DNA from: Vibrio vulnificus NBRC 15645 = ATCC 27562
GTDB taxonomy: Bacteria > Pseudomonadota > Gammaproteobacteria > Enterobacterales > Vibrionaceae
Assembly (NCBI RefSeq): GCF_002224265.1
Contig: NZ_CP012882.1
Location: 930,001 to 994,000, forward strand
Length of the DNA stretch: 64,000 bases
Reading direction: 5' to 3'
Made by a program: the position numbers and the translations under genes. Shown here piece by piece: positions 47,910-54,752 of this stretch (positions are counted from its first letter, which is position 1; every line of letters begins with the position of its first letter). Below the pieces are notes generated by a model. It did not search any database and was not told the DNA's origin. It saw only the letters and a program-made list of their open reading frames with translations.

Positions 47910-48944
47910 ATGCCTATTAAAGTTGTCGGTATTGATATAGCGAAAAATCTCTTCCAAGTATGTGTGCTGGGTACAAATGGACAAATTTTATCAAACAGAA
48001 AGGTAAAGCGAGATAAGCTTCTAGATACTGTCCGCCAACTACCTGAGCAAACTGCTCTTGCAATGGAGTCATGTGCAACTTCTCATCATTGGGGCAGAAT
48101 ATTTCAAGAGCTAGGATACACAGTGGCTCTTATTCCAGCTCAGCATGTAAAACCATTTGTTGGGCGGCAAAAGAACGATGCTAATGATGCAAGAGCCATT
48201 TGCGAAGCCTATTCTAGACCTAATCTTCACTTCGTTCCTGTTAAGTCTGTTGAACAACAAGACCTCAAAGCGATACGCAGTGTCCGTAAACGTTTGGTAG
48301 AGAACAGAACTGCCTTGGCGAACCAGATCAGAGGATTGGCTGCTGAATACGGGGTAGTATTTCCTCTCTCCATTAAAGCTTTACGAAGTCATTTACCGCT
48401 AGCTCTTGAAGACGCAGAGAATGCTCTTTCCCCAGTAATGAGGAACTTACTGCAAACTTTATACTGTGACTTTGTCAGTCTTAGCGAAGAGATAGATGAA
48501 ATGACCCAAAGTGTCACCATGTTGAGTCAGCAAAATCCAAAATATGAGGCTATTCGGAATATTCCTGGTTTTGGTCCGATTTTGACAGCGGCTCTGATTA
48601 GTGAGGTAGGTGCTGGAAACCAATTCCAAAATGGTCGCCAGTTCTCAGCATGGTGTGGCCTAGTTCCAAAACAAAATAGTACAGGTGGAAAAAGTAGTCT
48701 CGGCTCTCTATCGAAGAATGGCAATCGCGAATTGAGAGCATTACTTATCCACGGTGCTCGCGCAGTGGTTCGGTGCGGAGCTAACAAAGCGGATGCTATG
48801 GGAGTATGGTTGAGAGGACTCATTGCACGCCGAGGCAAAGCAAAAGCGATTGTCGCTCTTGCAAACAAGCTCGGTCGGGTAGCATGGCACATCTTGGCGA
48901 AAAATAGCGAATACGATATTAATCAGGCATTTAAGCCTGTTTGA
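47910..48944 (+). CDS. IS110-family DEDD transposase, left copy
   Basis: 344 residues from ATG 47910 (AGGAG 8 bases upstream); TTG 47889 would add seven residues without a site. The RuvC-like domain carries D9 (VVGIDIAKN), E53 (AMESC) and D90/D93 (KNDANDA). The C-terminal Transposase_20 domain has IPGFGPILTAALI and the serine-containing KQNSTGGKSSLGSLSKNGN. It works with a structured guide RNA made from the same element. It is identical to the right-hand copy, so the duplication is recent. Confidence 0.95.
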   Translation: MPIKVVGIDIAKNLFQVCVLGTNGQILSNRKVKRDKLLDTVRQLPEQTALAMESCATSHHWGRIFQELGYTVALIPAQHVKPFVGRQKNDANDARAICEAYSRPNLHFVPVKSVEQQDLKAIRSVRKRLVENRTALANQIRGLAAEYGVVFPLSIKALRSHLPLALEDAENALSPVMRNLLQTLYCDFVSLSEEIDEMTQSVTMLSQQNPKYEAIRNIPGFGPILTAALISEVGAGNQFQNGRQFSAWCGLVPKQNSTGGKSSLGSLSKNGNRELRALLIHGARAVVRCGANKADAMGVWLRGLIARRGKAKAIVALANKLGRVAWHILAKNSEYDINQAFKPV

Positions 48945-49180
48945 TTAAAAATACTAAGTTCTAAGGAGATATCCTCAAGAAGCAACTGAGTTTGCAATAG
49001 CTGATGAATAAACGGTGAACCATCCTTACTACACTCTGATAACGCAACGAGGTTATTGAAACCGAGGCTTTGAAAAGACAGTGAGGAGCGGATTACATCA
49101 TGGCGCAGGTCACGTAGTAGACCTAGAAAGACGTCGGATATATGTTAGCGACCGTATCATTGAATCAGTCATTGCATCCT
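48945..49180 (+). ncRNA. Predicted bridge/seeker RNA region of the left IS110 copy
   Basis: Non-coding 3' part of the element. Four guide-like segments occur in two loops. Target loop: GCAACG (49044-49049), complementary to TGTTGC with one wobble, and GGCTTTG (49066-49072), identical to the left half of the target; a short hairpin GGTT/AACC lies between them. Donor loop: ATTACATCA (49092-49100), complementary to the left end TGATGTGAT with one wobble, and ATATATG (49138-49144), identical to the right end; hairpin AGGTC/GACCT lies between. IS1111 elements carry this RNA 3' of the transposase. Confidence 0.75.
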
Positions 49181-49198
49181 GAGGTGCGTCCATATATG

Positions 49199-50238
49199 TT
49201 GCTTAAATCGATGGAACTAAATCAAGAAGCTACGATCTGATCGGCTACACCCATCAGTCCCCGTAGCCTCATGCCTAAACCTTGGTACAAAACAACAAAC
49301 TGGAAGCAGTACAATAAAGCCTTAATCAACCGTGGTTCTCTGACTTTTTGGATTGATGAGGAAACGATAGCCGAGTGGAAGCAAAACAAACAAGGTAAGC
49401 GTGGTAGACCTCGCCGATTCAGCGACTTAGCCATTACTACCGCACTAACGGTGAAACGCGTTTTCTCTATGCCATTGAGAGCGCTGCAAGGTTTTCTAGA
49501 CTCAGTATTTAAGCTAGCTAACATCCCGCTTGTTTGTCCGCACTACACCTGTATAAGCCGCCGAGCTAAGGAAGTTGAGGTTTCATTTAAAACCAAAACC
49601 AGAGGTGCGATACAACATCTGGCAATTGATGCCACGGGCCTCAAGGTTTATGGCGAAGGTGAATGGAAGGTCAAGAAGCATGGAACTGATGGGAAGCGCA
49701 GAGTGTGGCGAAAGTTGCATATCGCAGTAGATACAAGCACCCACGAAATAGTCGCAGCAGAACTGAGCTTATCTAATGTAACCGATGCCGAAGTGCTTCC
49801 AAACTTACTCAAGCAGACACGTCGTAAAATCATTGAGATATCGGGTGATGGCGCTTATGACACAAGGGATTGCCATGATGCTATACGGATCAAGCAAGCA
49901 GCTCCACTTATCCCGCCACGAGAAGGGGCGGCCTTCTGGGAGCAAGGACATCCTCGCAACTTAGCAGTAGGTTGCCAGAAGCTCTACGGTTCCAACAAGA
50001 AGTGGAAAAAGCGGTATGGCTATCACAAACGCTCGCTATCAGAGACAGCAATGTATCGAGTGAAACAGTTGTTAGGCGGGAAATTAAGCCTGAGAAACTA
50101 CAACGCTCAAGTTGGCGAGACTTACGCTATGATCATGGCGCGGAATAAGCTTACAGGGTTAGGTATGCCTGAAACTCAGTGTGTTGTATGAGAATTGTTC
50201 AATTTCAGGCAATTTGGCTCTCTGACCAAATTACGCAA
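49199..50238 (+). mobile_element. Internal part of the IS903-type IS5-family element
   Basis: 1040 bp lying between the two IS110 copies, starting TTGCTTAAATCG and ending CCAAATTACGCAA. Both outermost 7 bases of the terminal repeats have been separated from it by the insertions, so the element should no longer be mobile by its own transposase unless the IS110 copies leave precisely. Confidence 0.88.
49271..50191 (+). CDS. IS5-family (IS903 group) DDE transposase
   Basis: 306 residues, full length for the group (IS903 307). DDE residues are D120 (LAIDATGL), D193 (SGDGAYDT) and E258. The signature Y-2-R-3-E-6-K is complete (Y251, R254, E258, K265 in YHKRSLSETAMYRVKQ). The frame is intact although both ends of its element are split, so the protein may still be made and could act on other copies. 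Confidence 0.95.
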   Translation: MPKPWYKTTNWKQYNKALINRGSLTFWIDEETIAEWKQNKQGKRGRPRRFSDLAITTALTVKRVFSMPLRALQGFLDSVFKLANIPLVCPHYTCISRRAKEVEVSFKTKTRGAIQHLAIDATGLKVYGEGEWKVKKHGTDGKRRVWRKLHIAVDTSTHEIVAAELSLSNVTDAEVLPNLLKQTRRKIIEISGDGAYDTRDCHDAIRIKQAAPLIPPREGAAFWEQGHPRNLAVGCQKLYGSNKKWKKRYGYHKRSLSETAMYRVKQLLGGKLSLRNYNAQVGETYAMIMARNKLTGLGMPETQCVV

Positions 50239-50256
50239 CATATATGGACGCACCTC

Positions 50257-50492
50257 AGGATGCAATGACTGATTCAATGATACGGTCGCTAACATATATC
50301 CGACGTCTTTCTAGGTCTACTACGTGACCTGCGCCATGATGTAATCCGCTCCTCACTGTCTTTTCAAAGCCTCGGTTTCAATAACCTCGTTGCGTTATCA
50401 GAGTGTAGTAAGGATGGTTCACCGTTTATTCATCAGCTATTGCAAACTCAGTTGCTTCTTGAGGATATCTCCTTAGAACTTAGTATTTTTAA
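50257..50492 (-). ncRNA. Predicted bridge/seeker RNA region of the right IS110 copy
   Basis: Mirror image of the left region. Guide-like segments are at 50388-50393 and 50365-50371 (target) and 50337-50345 and 50293-50299 (donor). The target of this copy has TTGCGT instead of TTGCTT; the extended guide ACGCAACG fits this end slightly better. Confidence 0.75.
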
Positions 50493-51527
50493 TCAAACAG
50501 GCTTAAATGCCTGATTAATATCGTATTCGCTATTTTTCGCCAAGATGTGCCATGCTACCCGACCGAGCTTGTTTGCAAGAGCGACAATCGCTTTTGCTTT
50601 GCCTCGGCGTGCAATGAGTCCTCTCAACCATACTCCCATAGCATCCGCTTTGTTAGCTCCGCACCGAACCACTGCGCGAGCACCGTGGATAAGTAATGCT
50701 CTCAATTCGCGATTGCCATTCTTCGATAGAGAGCCGAGACTACTTTTTCCACCTGTACTATTTTGTTTTGGAACTAGGCCACACCATGCTGAGAACTGGC
50801 GACCATTTTGGAATTGGTTTCCAGCACCTACCTCACTAATCAGAGCCGCTGTCAAAATCGGACCAAAACCAGGAATATTCCGAATAGCCTCATATTTTGG
50901 ATTTTGCTGACTCAACATGGTGACACTTTGGGTCATTTCATCTATCTCTTCGCTAAGACTGACAAAGTCACAGTATAAAGTTTGCAGTAAGTTCCTCATT
51001 ACTGGGGAAAGAGCATTCTCTGCGTCTTCAAGAGCTAGCGGTAAATGACTTCGTAAAGCTTTAATGGAGAGAGGAAATACTACCCCGTATTCAGCAGCCA
51101 ATCCTCTGATCTGGTTCGCCAAGGCAGTTCTGTTCTCTACCAAACGTTTACGGACACTGCGTATCGCTTTGAGGTCTTGTTGTTCAACAGACTTAACAGG
51201 AACGAAGTGAAGATTAGGTCTAGAATAGGCTTCGCAAATGGCTCTTGCATCATTAGCATCGTTCTTTTGCCGCCCAACAAATGGTTTTACATGCTGAGCT
51301 GGAATAAGAGCCACTGTGTATCCTAGCTCTTGAAATATTCTGCCCCAATGATGAGAAGTTGCACATGACTCCATTGCAAGAGCAGTTTGCTCAGGTAGTT
51401 GGCGGACAGTATCTAGAAGCTTATCTCGCTTTACCTTTCTGTTTGATAAAATTTGTCCATTTGTACCCAGCACACATACTTGGAAGAGATTTTTCGCTAT
51501 ATCAATACCGACAACTTTAATAGGCAT
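50493..51527 (-). CDS. IS110-family DEDD transposase, right copy
   Basis: 344 residues, identical in sequence to the left-hand copy at 47910-48944, with the same start context. Intact, so both copies can supply transposase. Confidence 0.95.
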   Translation of the reverse strand: MPIKVVGIDIAKNLFQVCVLGTNGQILSNRKVKRDKLLDTVRQLPEQTALAMESCATSHHWGRIFQELGYTVALIPAQHVKPFVGRQKNDANDARAICEAYSRPNLHFVPVKSVEQQDLKAIRSVRKRLVENRTALANQIRGLAAEYGVVFPLSIKALRSHLPLALEDAENALSPVMRNLLQTLYCDFVSLSEEIDEMTQSVTMLSQQNPKYEAIRNIPGFGPILTAALISEVGAGNQFQNGRQFSAWCGLVPKQNSTGGKSSLGSLSKNGNRELRALLIHGARAVVRCGANKADAMGVWLRGLIARRGKAKAIVALANKLGRVAWHILAKNSEYDINQAFKPV

Positions 51528-51683
51528 ACTTGTTACTCCTGCTCTCAATGGTTGTACTATTAGTTTGGTACAACGACGCTAGAAGGGAGGTGCGTCCATC
51601 ACATCAAAGCCGCTTACAGGTGGCAAAAAACGAGATGTGTTCAGCTAAATCTGACAATAAAGCTGCTGCCGAGTTGAAAAATC

Positions 51684-52199
51684 TCAGCTTTCCTTAACCC
51701 GCAAACGGTTTTTGTTATCGCGATTGGCGATGACTTGCGCGTGGTCGTCTATCGAGTCGAGGGTTTTTGCTAAGCGATCGTACATCACTACATTGACAGT
51801 TGCGGCGAGATTCATGCAGCCGTGAGTGGGGATATAGACAACATGATGTGCCTTGTCGACCATCTCTTGCGGCAGTGAACCATCTTCTGGGCCAAACAGA
51901 TAAATGGCTTTTTCAGGATGGACGAAATGCGGTAGCGCAGTGGCACCGACCACCAACTCGACACAAACGATCTCGACATCGCCGTCAAGGCTGGCGGTGA
52001 GGTCTTCCATCTCCACTAAATCAATCCGCTCATGACTATTTTGTGTATCGGTCTGAAACCTTGCCGCTCGGCTATAACGGGTGCCGTTGTAGCGCACCTG
52101 AGTGGCGTTGTAGCAACCTGCTGCGCGCATCACTGCGCCGACATTGGTGGGGCTTTTGGGATTGTGCAGTCCAATTATGACTGTTGGCTCAGTTGTCAT
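51684..52199 (-). CDS. SPOUT-class RNA 2'-O-methyltransferase, TrmH family
   Basis: 171 residues. Deep-knot motifs are present: NPKSPTNVGAVMRAAGCY (motif 1, with Asn and Arg), YLFGPEDGSLP (motif 2) and NLAATVNVVMYDRLAK (motif 3). It has no N-terminal RNA-binding extension, like TrmL, but its sequence does not let me choose between a tRNA and an rRNA target. Its 3' end lies 72 bases from the insertion-sequence complex, so the complex is intergenic and does not cut it. Confidence 0.85.
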   Translation of the reverse strand: MTTEPTVIIGLHNPKSPTNVGAVMRAAGCYNATQVRYNGTRYSRAARFQTDTQNSHERIDLVEMEDLTASLDGDVEIVCVELVVGATALPHFVHPEKAIYLFGPEDGSLPQEMVDKAHHVVYIPTHGCMNLAATVNVVMYDRLAKTLDSIDDHAQVIANRDNKNRLRVKES

Positions 52200-52426
52200 C
52201 GCTGTCTTTCTACTTCTGTATTGCTATCGTTGAGCTGGGTGCTCATAAAGGGCGGGATTATCGCTCTAACAGGGCCGGAGTGCTAGTGATGAATGCACTT
52301 CAGGGGATATTCTCGGTGGGGTAGTGAAAGCGTCGTGGCGAGTTTGCCTTCTTTCAACTGAAAGCGATACAACAGCCATTTGGTCAAGAGAAGTCATGTA
52401 ATACGAAAATCTACACCGTTACCATT

Positions 52427-52448
52427 AAGAGCCGCTTTTGCGGCTCTT
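52427..52448. terminator. Hairpin after rnk
   Basis: 9-bp stem AAGAGCCGC / GCGGCTCTT, loop TTTT, 10 bases beyond the rnk stop on the minus strand. The T tract is short. The 220 bases between it and the methyltransferase start contain no credible gene. Confidence 0.65.
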
Positions 52449-52458
52449 GTCTTAAGCA

Positions 52459-52866
52459 TTACAAATGAAACTCGCCCACGCGCTCTGGCTGGTAAGTTAC
52501 TTCGAGAATCTCGATGGTTTTTTCTGCGCCGCCGGGCATTGGCCATGTGAGCTGCTGGCCGACAGAAAGGCCAAGCAACGCGCTGCCAACTGGGGCAAAA
52601 ATAGAAACGTCATCTGGGTTACGAACTTGGTCTGGATAGACCAATGTTTTCTCCATGACTTTGTCACTGCCGACAAACGTAAAACGCACCGTTGAGTTCA
52701 TGGTAACGATGTTGTCGGGCATCTGTTGTGGCGCGAGCACGTTGGCTCTATCTAACTCATTTTCCAGCTTCTCCAATTCTGGTGATAAGTTCGCCATCTT
52801 TTCAAGAAGTGCGCTAATACGATCCATGTCTAGCGTTGATACGCAGATCGATTCAGTGTTGGACAT
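52459..52866 (-). CDS. rnk: Rnk, nucleoside diphosphate kinase regulator (GreA/B fold)
   Basis: 135 residues (E. coli Rnk 136). ATG 52866 follows AGGAGG, which rules out the longer frame. It has a short N-terminal coiled coil (LSPELEKLENELDRANVL) and a GreA-type C-terminal domain with VSIFAPVGSALLGLSVGQ. Rnk binds RNA polymerase in competition with Gre factors; the short coiled coil explains its lack of cleavage activity. Confidence 0.88.
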   Translation of the reverse strand: MSNTESICVSTLDMDRISALLEKMANLSPELEKLENELDRANVLAPQQMPDNIVTMNSTVRFTFVGSDKVMEKTLVYPDQVRNPDDVSIFAPVGSALLGLSVGQQLTWPMPGGAEKTIEILEVTYQPERVGEFHL

Positions 52867-53066
52867 TTTATTCCTCCTAAACGCAATACCGCCCCAACAA
52901 AAGTCAGGGCGGCATAGAAAAATCCAGATTGTTGTGCTGCTCAATGGGAGTAACACAAATTTGTCGTGCCATTCTAATCAATATGAATGAAGTTTTCTAT
53001 GTTTCGGTTGTTTTCATACATGAAAGTGGGAGGTGCTGGGGCAAAACAAGTTGAGTTAACAGTTTG

Positions 53067-53192
53067 ATATCCCTTCCTACTTGAAGCTGTCGCGGTATTG
53101 GCTTCGGTCCTTCTCCCTAATCACATAGCCTGCCTATGCTCATGGTGATGAACGCACTTGCCGCCTACCTACAACTCCAAGTAGTTTGGTAT
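53067..53192. repeat. ERIC-like intergenic repeat of Vibrio type
   Basis: About 126 bases with imperfect terminal inversion (ATATCCCTTCCTACTTGAAG at the left; its counterpart CAACTCCAAGTAGTTTGGTAT at the right). The inside has ATTGGCTTCGGTCC, CACATAG...CTATG and ACTTGCCGCCTACCTACAAC. I recognise this as the ERIC/IRU-like element common in Vibrio intergenic regions (canonical length 127). It lies between rnk and a GNAT gene. Confidence 0.7.
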
Positions 53193-53268
53193 TAATAAAA
53201 TTAAAGGTTTCATCGGCTGCCGTGCGATACTCTGTGCTCAATAGCGGGTAAACAGAAACGAGAAAAAG

Positions 53269-53700
53269 ATGAAGATTGATTTCACGACAGGTCCTTTAGA
53301 TGAAGGTAAGCAGCGTCAACTCAGTGCTGGGTTTGAATCTCACAGCGAAACGCAATTGGCACCGCCTTACCAAAAAGAACGTTTCAACTGGACGGTGGAA
53401 GATGAGCACGGCAACCTCATCGCGGCGTTAACGGCGAACTTACTCTGGGATTGGCTCTACATTGATGAGCTTTGGGTTGATGAGGCATGCCGAGGCTCGG
53501 GGATGGGCAAAAAGCTGATGGTTCAAGCAGAGGAGTACGCGAAACAACATTCGCTATCTGGCTTGTGGCTCTGGACACAAAGTTGGCAGGCTCCGCAGTT
53601 TTATCAAAGCTTGGGATTTGAAGAATTTACACGCTTTGATGATTTCCCTGCGGGGCATAGCCGAATTGGTTTAAGGAAGCCTTTGGCAAAGCGCTCATAA
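53269..53700 (+). CDS. GNAT-family acetyltransferase
   Basis: 143 residues. Acetyl-CoA-binding motif A is LWVDEACRGSGMGKKLM (Q/RxxGxG/A form). LWLWTQSWQAPQFYQSLGFEE gives the typical beta-bulge and C-terminal part. Start ATG 53269 follows an AGAAACGAGAAAAAG purine stretch. Substrate unknown. Followed by a terminator. Confidence 0.85.
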   Translation: MKIDFTTGPLDEGKQRQLSAGFESHSETQLAPPYQKERFNWTVEDEHGNLIAALTANLLWDWLYIDELWVDEACRGSGMGKKLMVQAEEYAKQHSLSGLWLWTQSWQAPQFYQSLGFEEFTRFDDFPAGHSRIGLRKPLAKRS

Positions 53701-53718
53701 GAGCCCTTACAGTTGAGA

Positions 53719-53754
53719 AAAAAGGCACGACGTTAAGCTACGAAGTGCCTTTTT
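53719..53754. terminator. Terminator between the GNAT gene and the chaperone-like gene
   Basis: Stem AAAAAGGCAC / GTGCCTTTTT (10 bp) with A and T tracts on both sides, usable in both directions. Confidence 0.85.
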
Positions 53755-53768
53755 GCTTTTTGATTGGC

Positions 53769-54752
53769 TTAGGAAGAGAAAAACGTGCGGCGAAATTCAC
53801 TGACTTGCTGTTGGTAGTAATTTTGCCAGTCAGATTCTGGCCATTCTGCATGGCTGGTGGCTCTTTGCTTGTTAAGGCGCGATTGCAGCTCAGCAAGGGC
53901 GGCTTGGTAGTCTTGTACTTGCTGCTGTTGCTTGGCGACCGTTTGCTCACGAGTTTGAAGGTTGGCACGCTCTTCTTTGGACAGATAAGTTTGCTCCAAA
54001 GTTTGGCGAATAGTGGATTGTTCTGCATCGCTGAAATGAGTTGGGATGAGCGAAACACCTCGTTCATATTTGGCGCTATCGCTCACTAGCCCAAACGATT
54101 GTGCGCGGTTTTGCCACTGCACCATCAAACGTTGAAAATTGGCTACAAATTCTTCGGGGTCGCTTTGGCTAAGGGATTCGCTGTCGAGACTGAAATCGTA
54201 AAGCGCGAACTCATCGGCAAACAGAATATCTGCCAACTCACCCCAAATCTCCCTCGCTTGTGCTTTAAGTTGTTCGATTCGAGCGCTTAAGGCTTGCTGT
54301 TCGTCAAATTGCAGATCGCCTAATTGGCGTTGCCATTGTGCGTTCAATTCTGGGTATTGAGAGAGTAGCGCAAACAGTTCTGCCGAGAGATAAGGCGATA
54401 CCGCCATTAATTGTTCTTCGCATCGTTTCTCTGGTTGGCATTCGCGCCAAAAGGCGTCAAGTTCAGCAATCAATTCTCGACCTTGAGCTTGTTGGAGGCT
54501 TTCCGCCAGTAACTCGCTTGACGATGTTTTGTCGGTTTGCTTTCGCGCTGAAACGCTATTTACATTAGTGGCAACCATCGTGTCTGTTGGTTGATGATCA
54601 ATGGTGTCTACACTCTGAGCTGATGTGGCCTCCACTCGTTGAGCAGAAGTGGCGACATTACTCTCGTTACCAGAGAACAGCGTGATAAAACCCATGCCCG
54701 CGGCAAGCGCGGACAGGGTGATGACAAAAACAAGGATGATGGTACGCATCAT
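53769..54752 (-). CDS. Membrane-anchored periplasmic helical protein, lipase-chaperone-like
   Basis: 327 residues. It has one N-terminal membrane helix (TIILVFVITLSALAAGMGF), then a low-complexity Ser/Thr/Gln linker (to about residue 75), then a highly helical domain. The segment AREIWGELADILFADEFALYDFSL resembles the F/WG-x-x-A-x-x-LF-x-x-E pattern of Lif/LipB lipase foldases, but the Lif signature RxxFDY is absent. The ATGA overlap with the upstream sphingomyelinase gene argues for a dedicated folding helper of that enzyme. Lif kinship is tentative. Confidence 0.5.
   Translation of the reverse strand: MMRTIILVFVITLSALAAGMGFITLFSGNESNVATSAQRVEATSAQSVDTIDHQPTDTMVATNVNSVSARKQTDKTSSSELLAESLQQAQGRELIAELDAFWRECQPEKRCEEQLMAVSPYLSAELFALLSQYPELNAQWQRQLGDLQFDEQQALSARIEQLKAQAREIWGELADILFADEFALYDFSLDSESLSQSDPEEFVANFQRLMVQWQNRAQSFGLVSDSAKYERGVSLIPTHFSDAEQSTIRQTLEQTYLSKEERANLQTREQTVAKQQQQVQDYQAALAELQSRLNKQRATSHAEWPESDWQNYYQQQVSEFRRTFFSS

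Larger units (their letters stand above)
47833..49198 (+). mobile_element. IS110-family (IS1111-type) insertion sequence, left copy
   Basis: 1366 bp. Subterminal inverted repeats ATGGACGCACCTC lie at 47838-47850 and, inverted, 49181-49193, with 5 bases outside the left repeat and a few outside the right. A shared TG occurs at each junction and may be the crossover dinucleotide. Subterminal repeats, a short 5' and a long 3' non-coding end, and no target duplication are traits of the IS1111 group. Inserted in the left terminus of the IS903-type element after GGCTTTG. Confidence 0.9.
47826..49202. repeat. Left arm of a 1377-bp inverted repeat
   Basis: Positions p and 99437-p correspond between this arm and 50235-51611. 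The encoded transposases are identical and the non-coding parts agree wherever I compared them. Recombination between the arms would invert the IS5 core. Confidence 0.9.
50239..51604 (-). mobile_element. IS110-family (IS1111-type) insertion sequence, right copy
   Basis: Inverted copy of 47833-49198, with the same length and same subterminal repeats (50244-50256 and 51587-51599). It is inserted at the same base of the opposite terminus of the IS903-type element, in the same orientation relative to that terminus. Confidence 0.9.
47826..51611. mobile_element. IS903-type IS5-family element interrupted in both termini by IS110-family insertions
   Basis: If the two IS110 copies are removed, the outer GGCTTTG (47826-47832 and, as CAAAGCC, 51605-51611) joins the inner segment 49199-50238. 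That makes a 1054-bp element with termini GGCTTTGTTGCTTAAATC and GGCTTTGTTGCGTAATTT, matching the IS903 end and size (1057 bp, from memory). No 9-bp target duplication is visible: the left flank is CTAGTTAGA and the right flank GCTTACAGG. The element lies between the reductase gene and an RNA methyltransferase gene. Confidence 0.88.
50235..51611. repeat. Right arm of the 1377-bp inverted repeat
   Basis: Reverse complement of 47826-49202. The identity ends exactly where the IS903-type terminal repeats stop being symmetric (TTGCT versus TTGCG inside; A versus C just outside GGCTTTG). Confidence 0.9.

Noticed and set aside
48527..48892. 121-codon antisense frame inside the IS110 transposase (also at 50545-50910)
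   Set aside because: Shadow of the transposase gene, with no ribosome site; its identity in both copies only reflects the inverted repeat.
47826..51611. Composite transposon with IS110 copies carrying an IS5 passenger
   Set aside because: The IS110 copies interrupt the IS903-type terminal repeats at identical points, so they are later insertions into the IS5-family element and not the ends of a composite unit.
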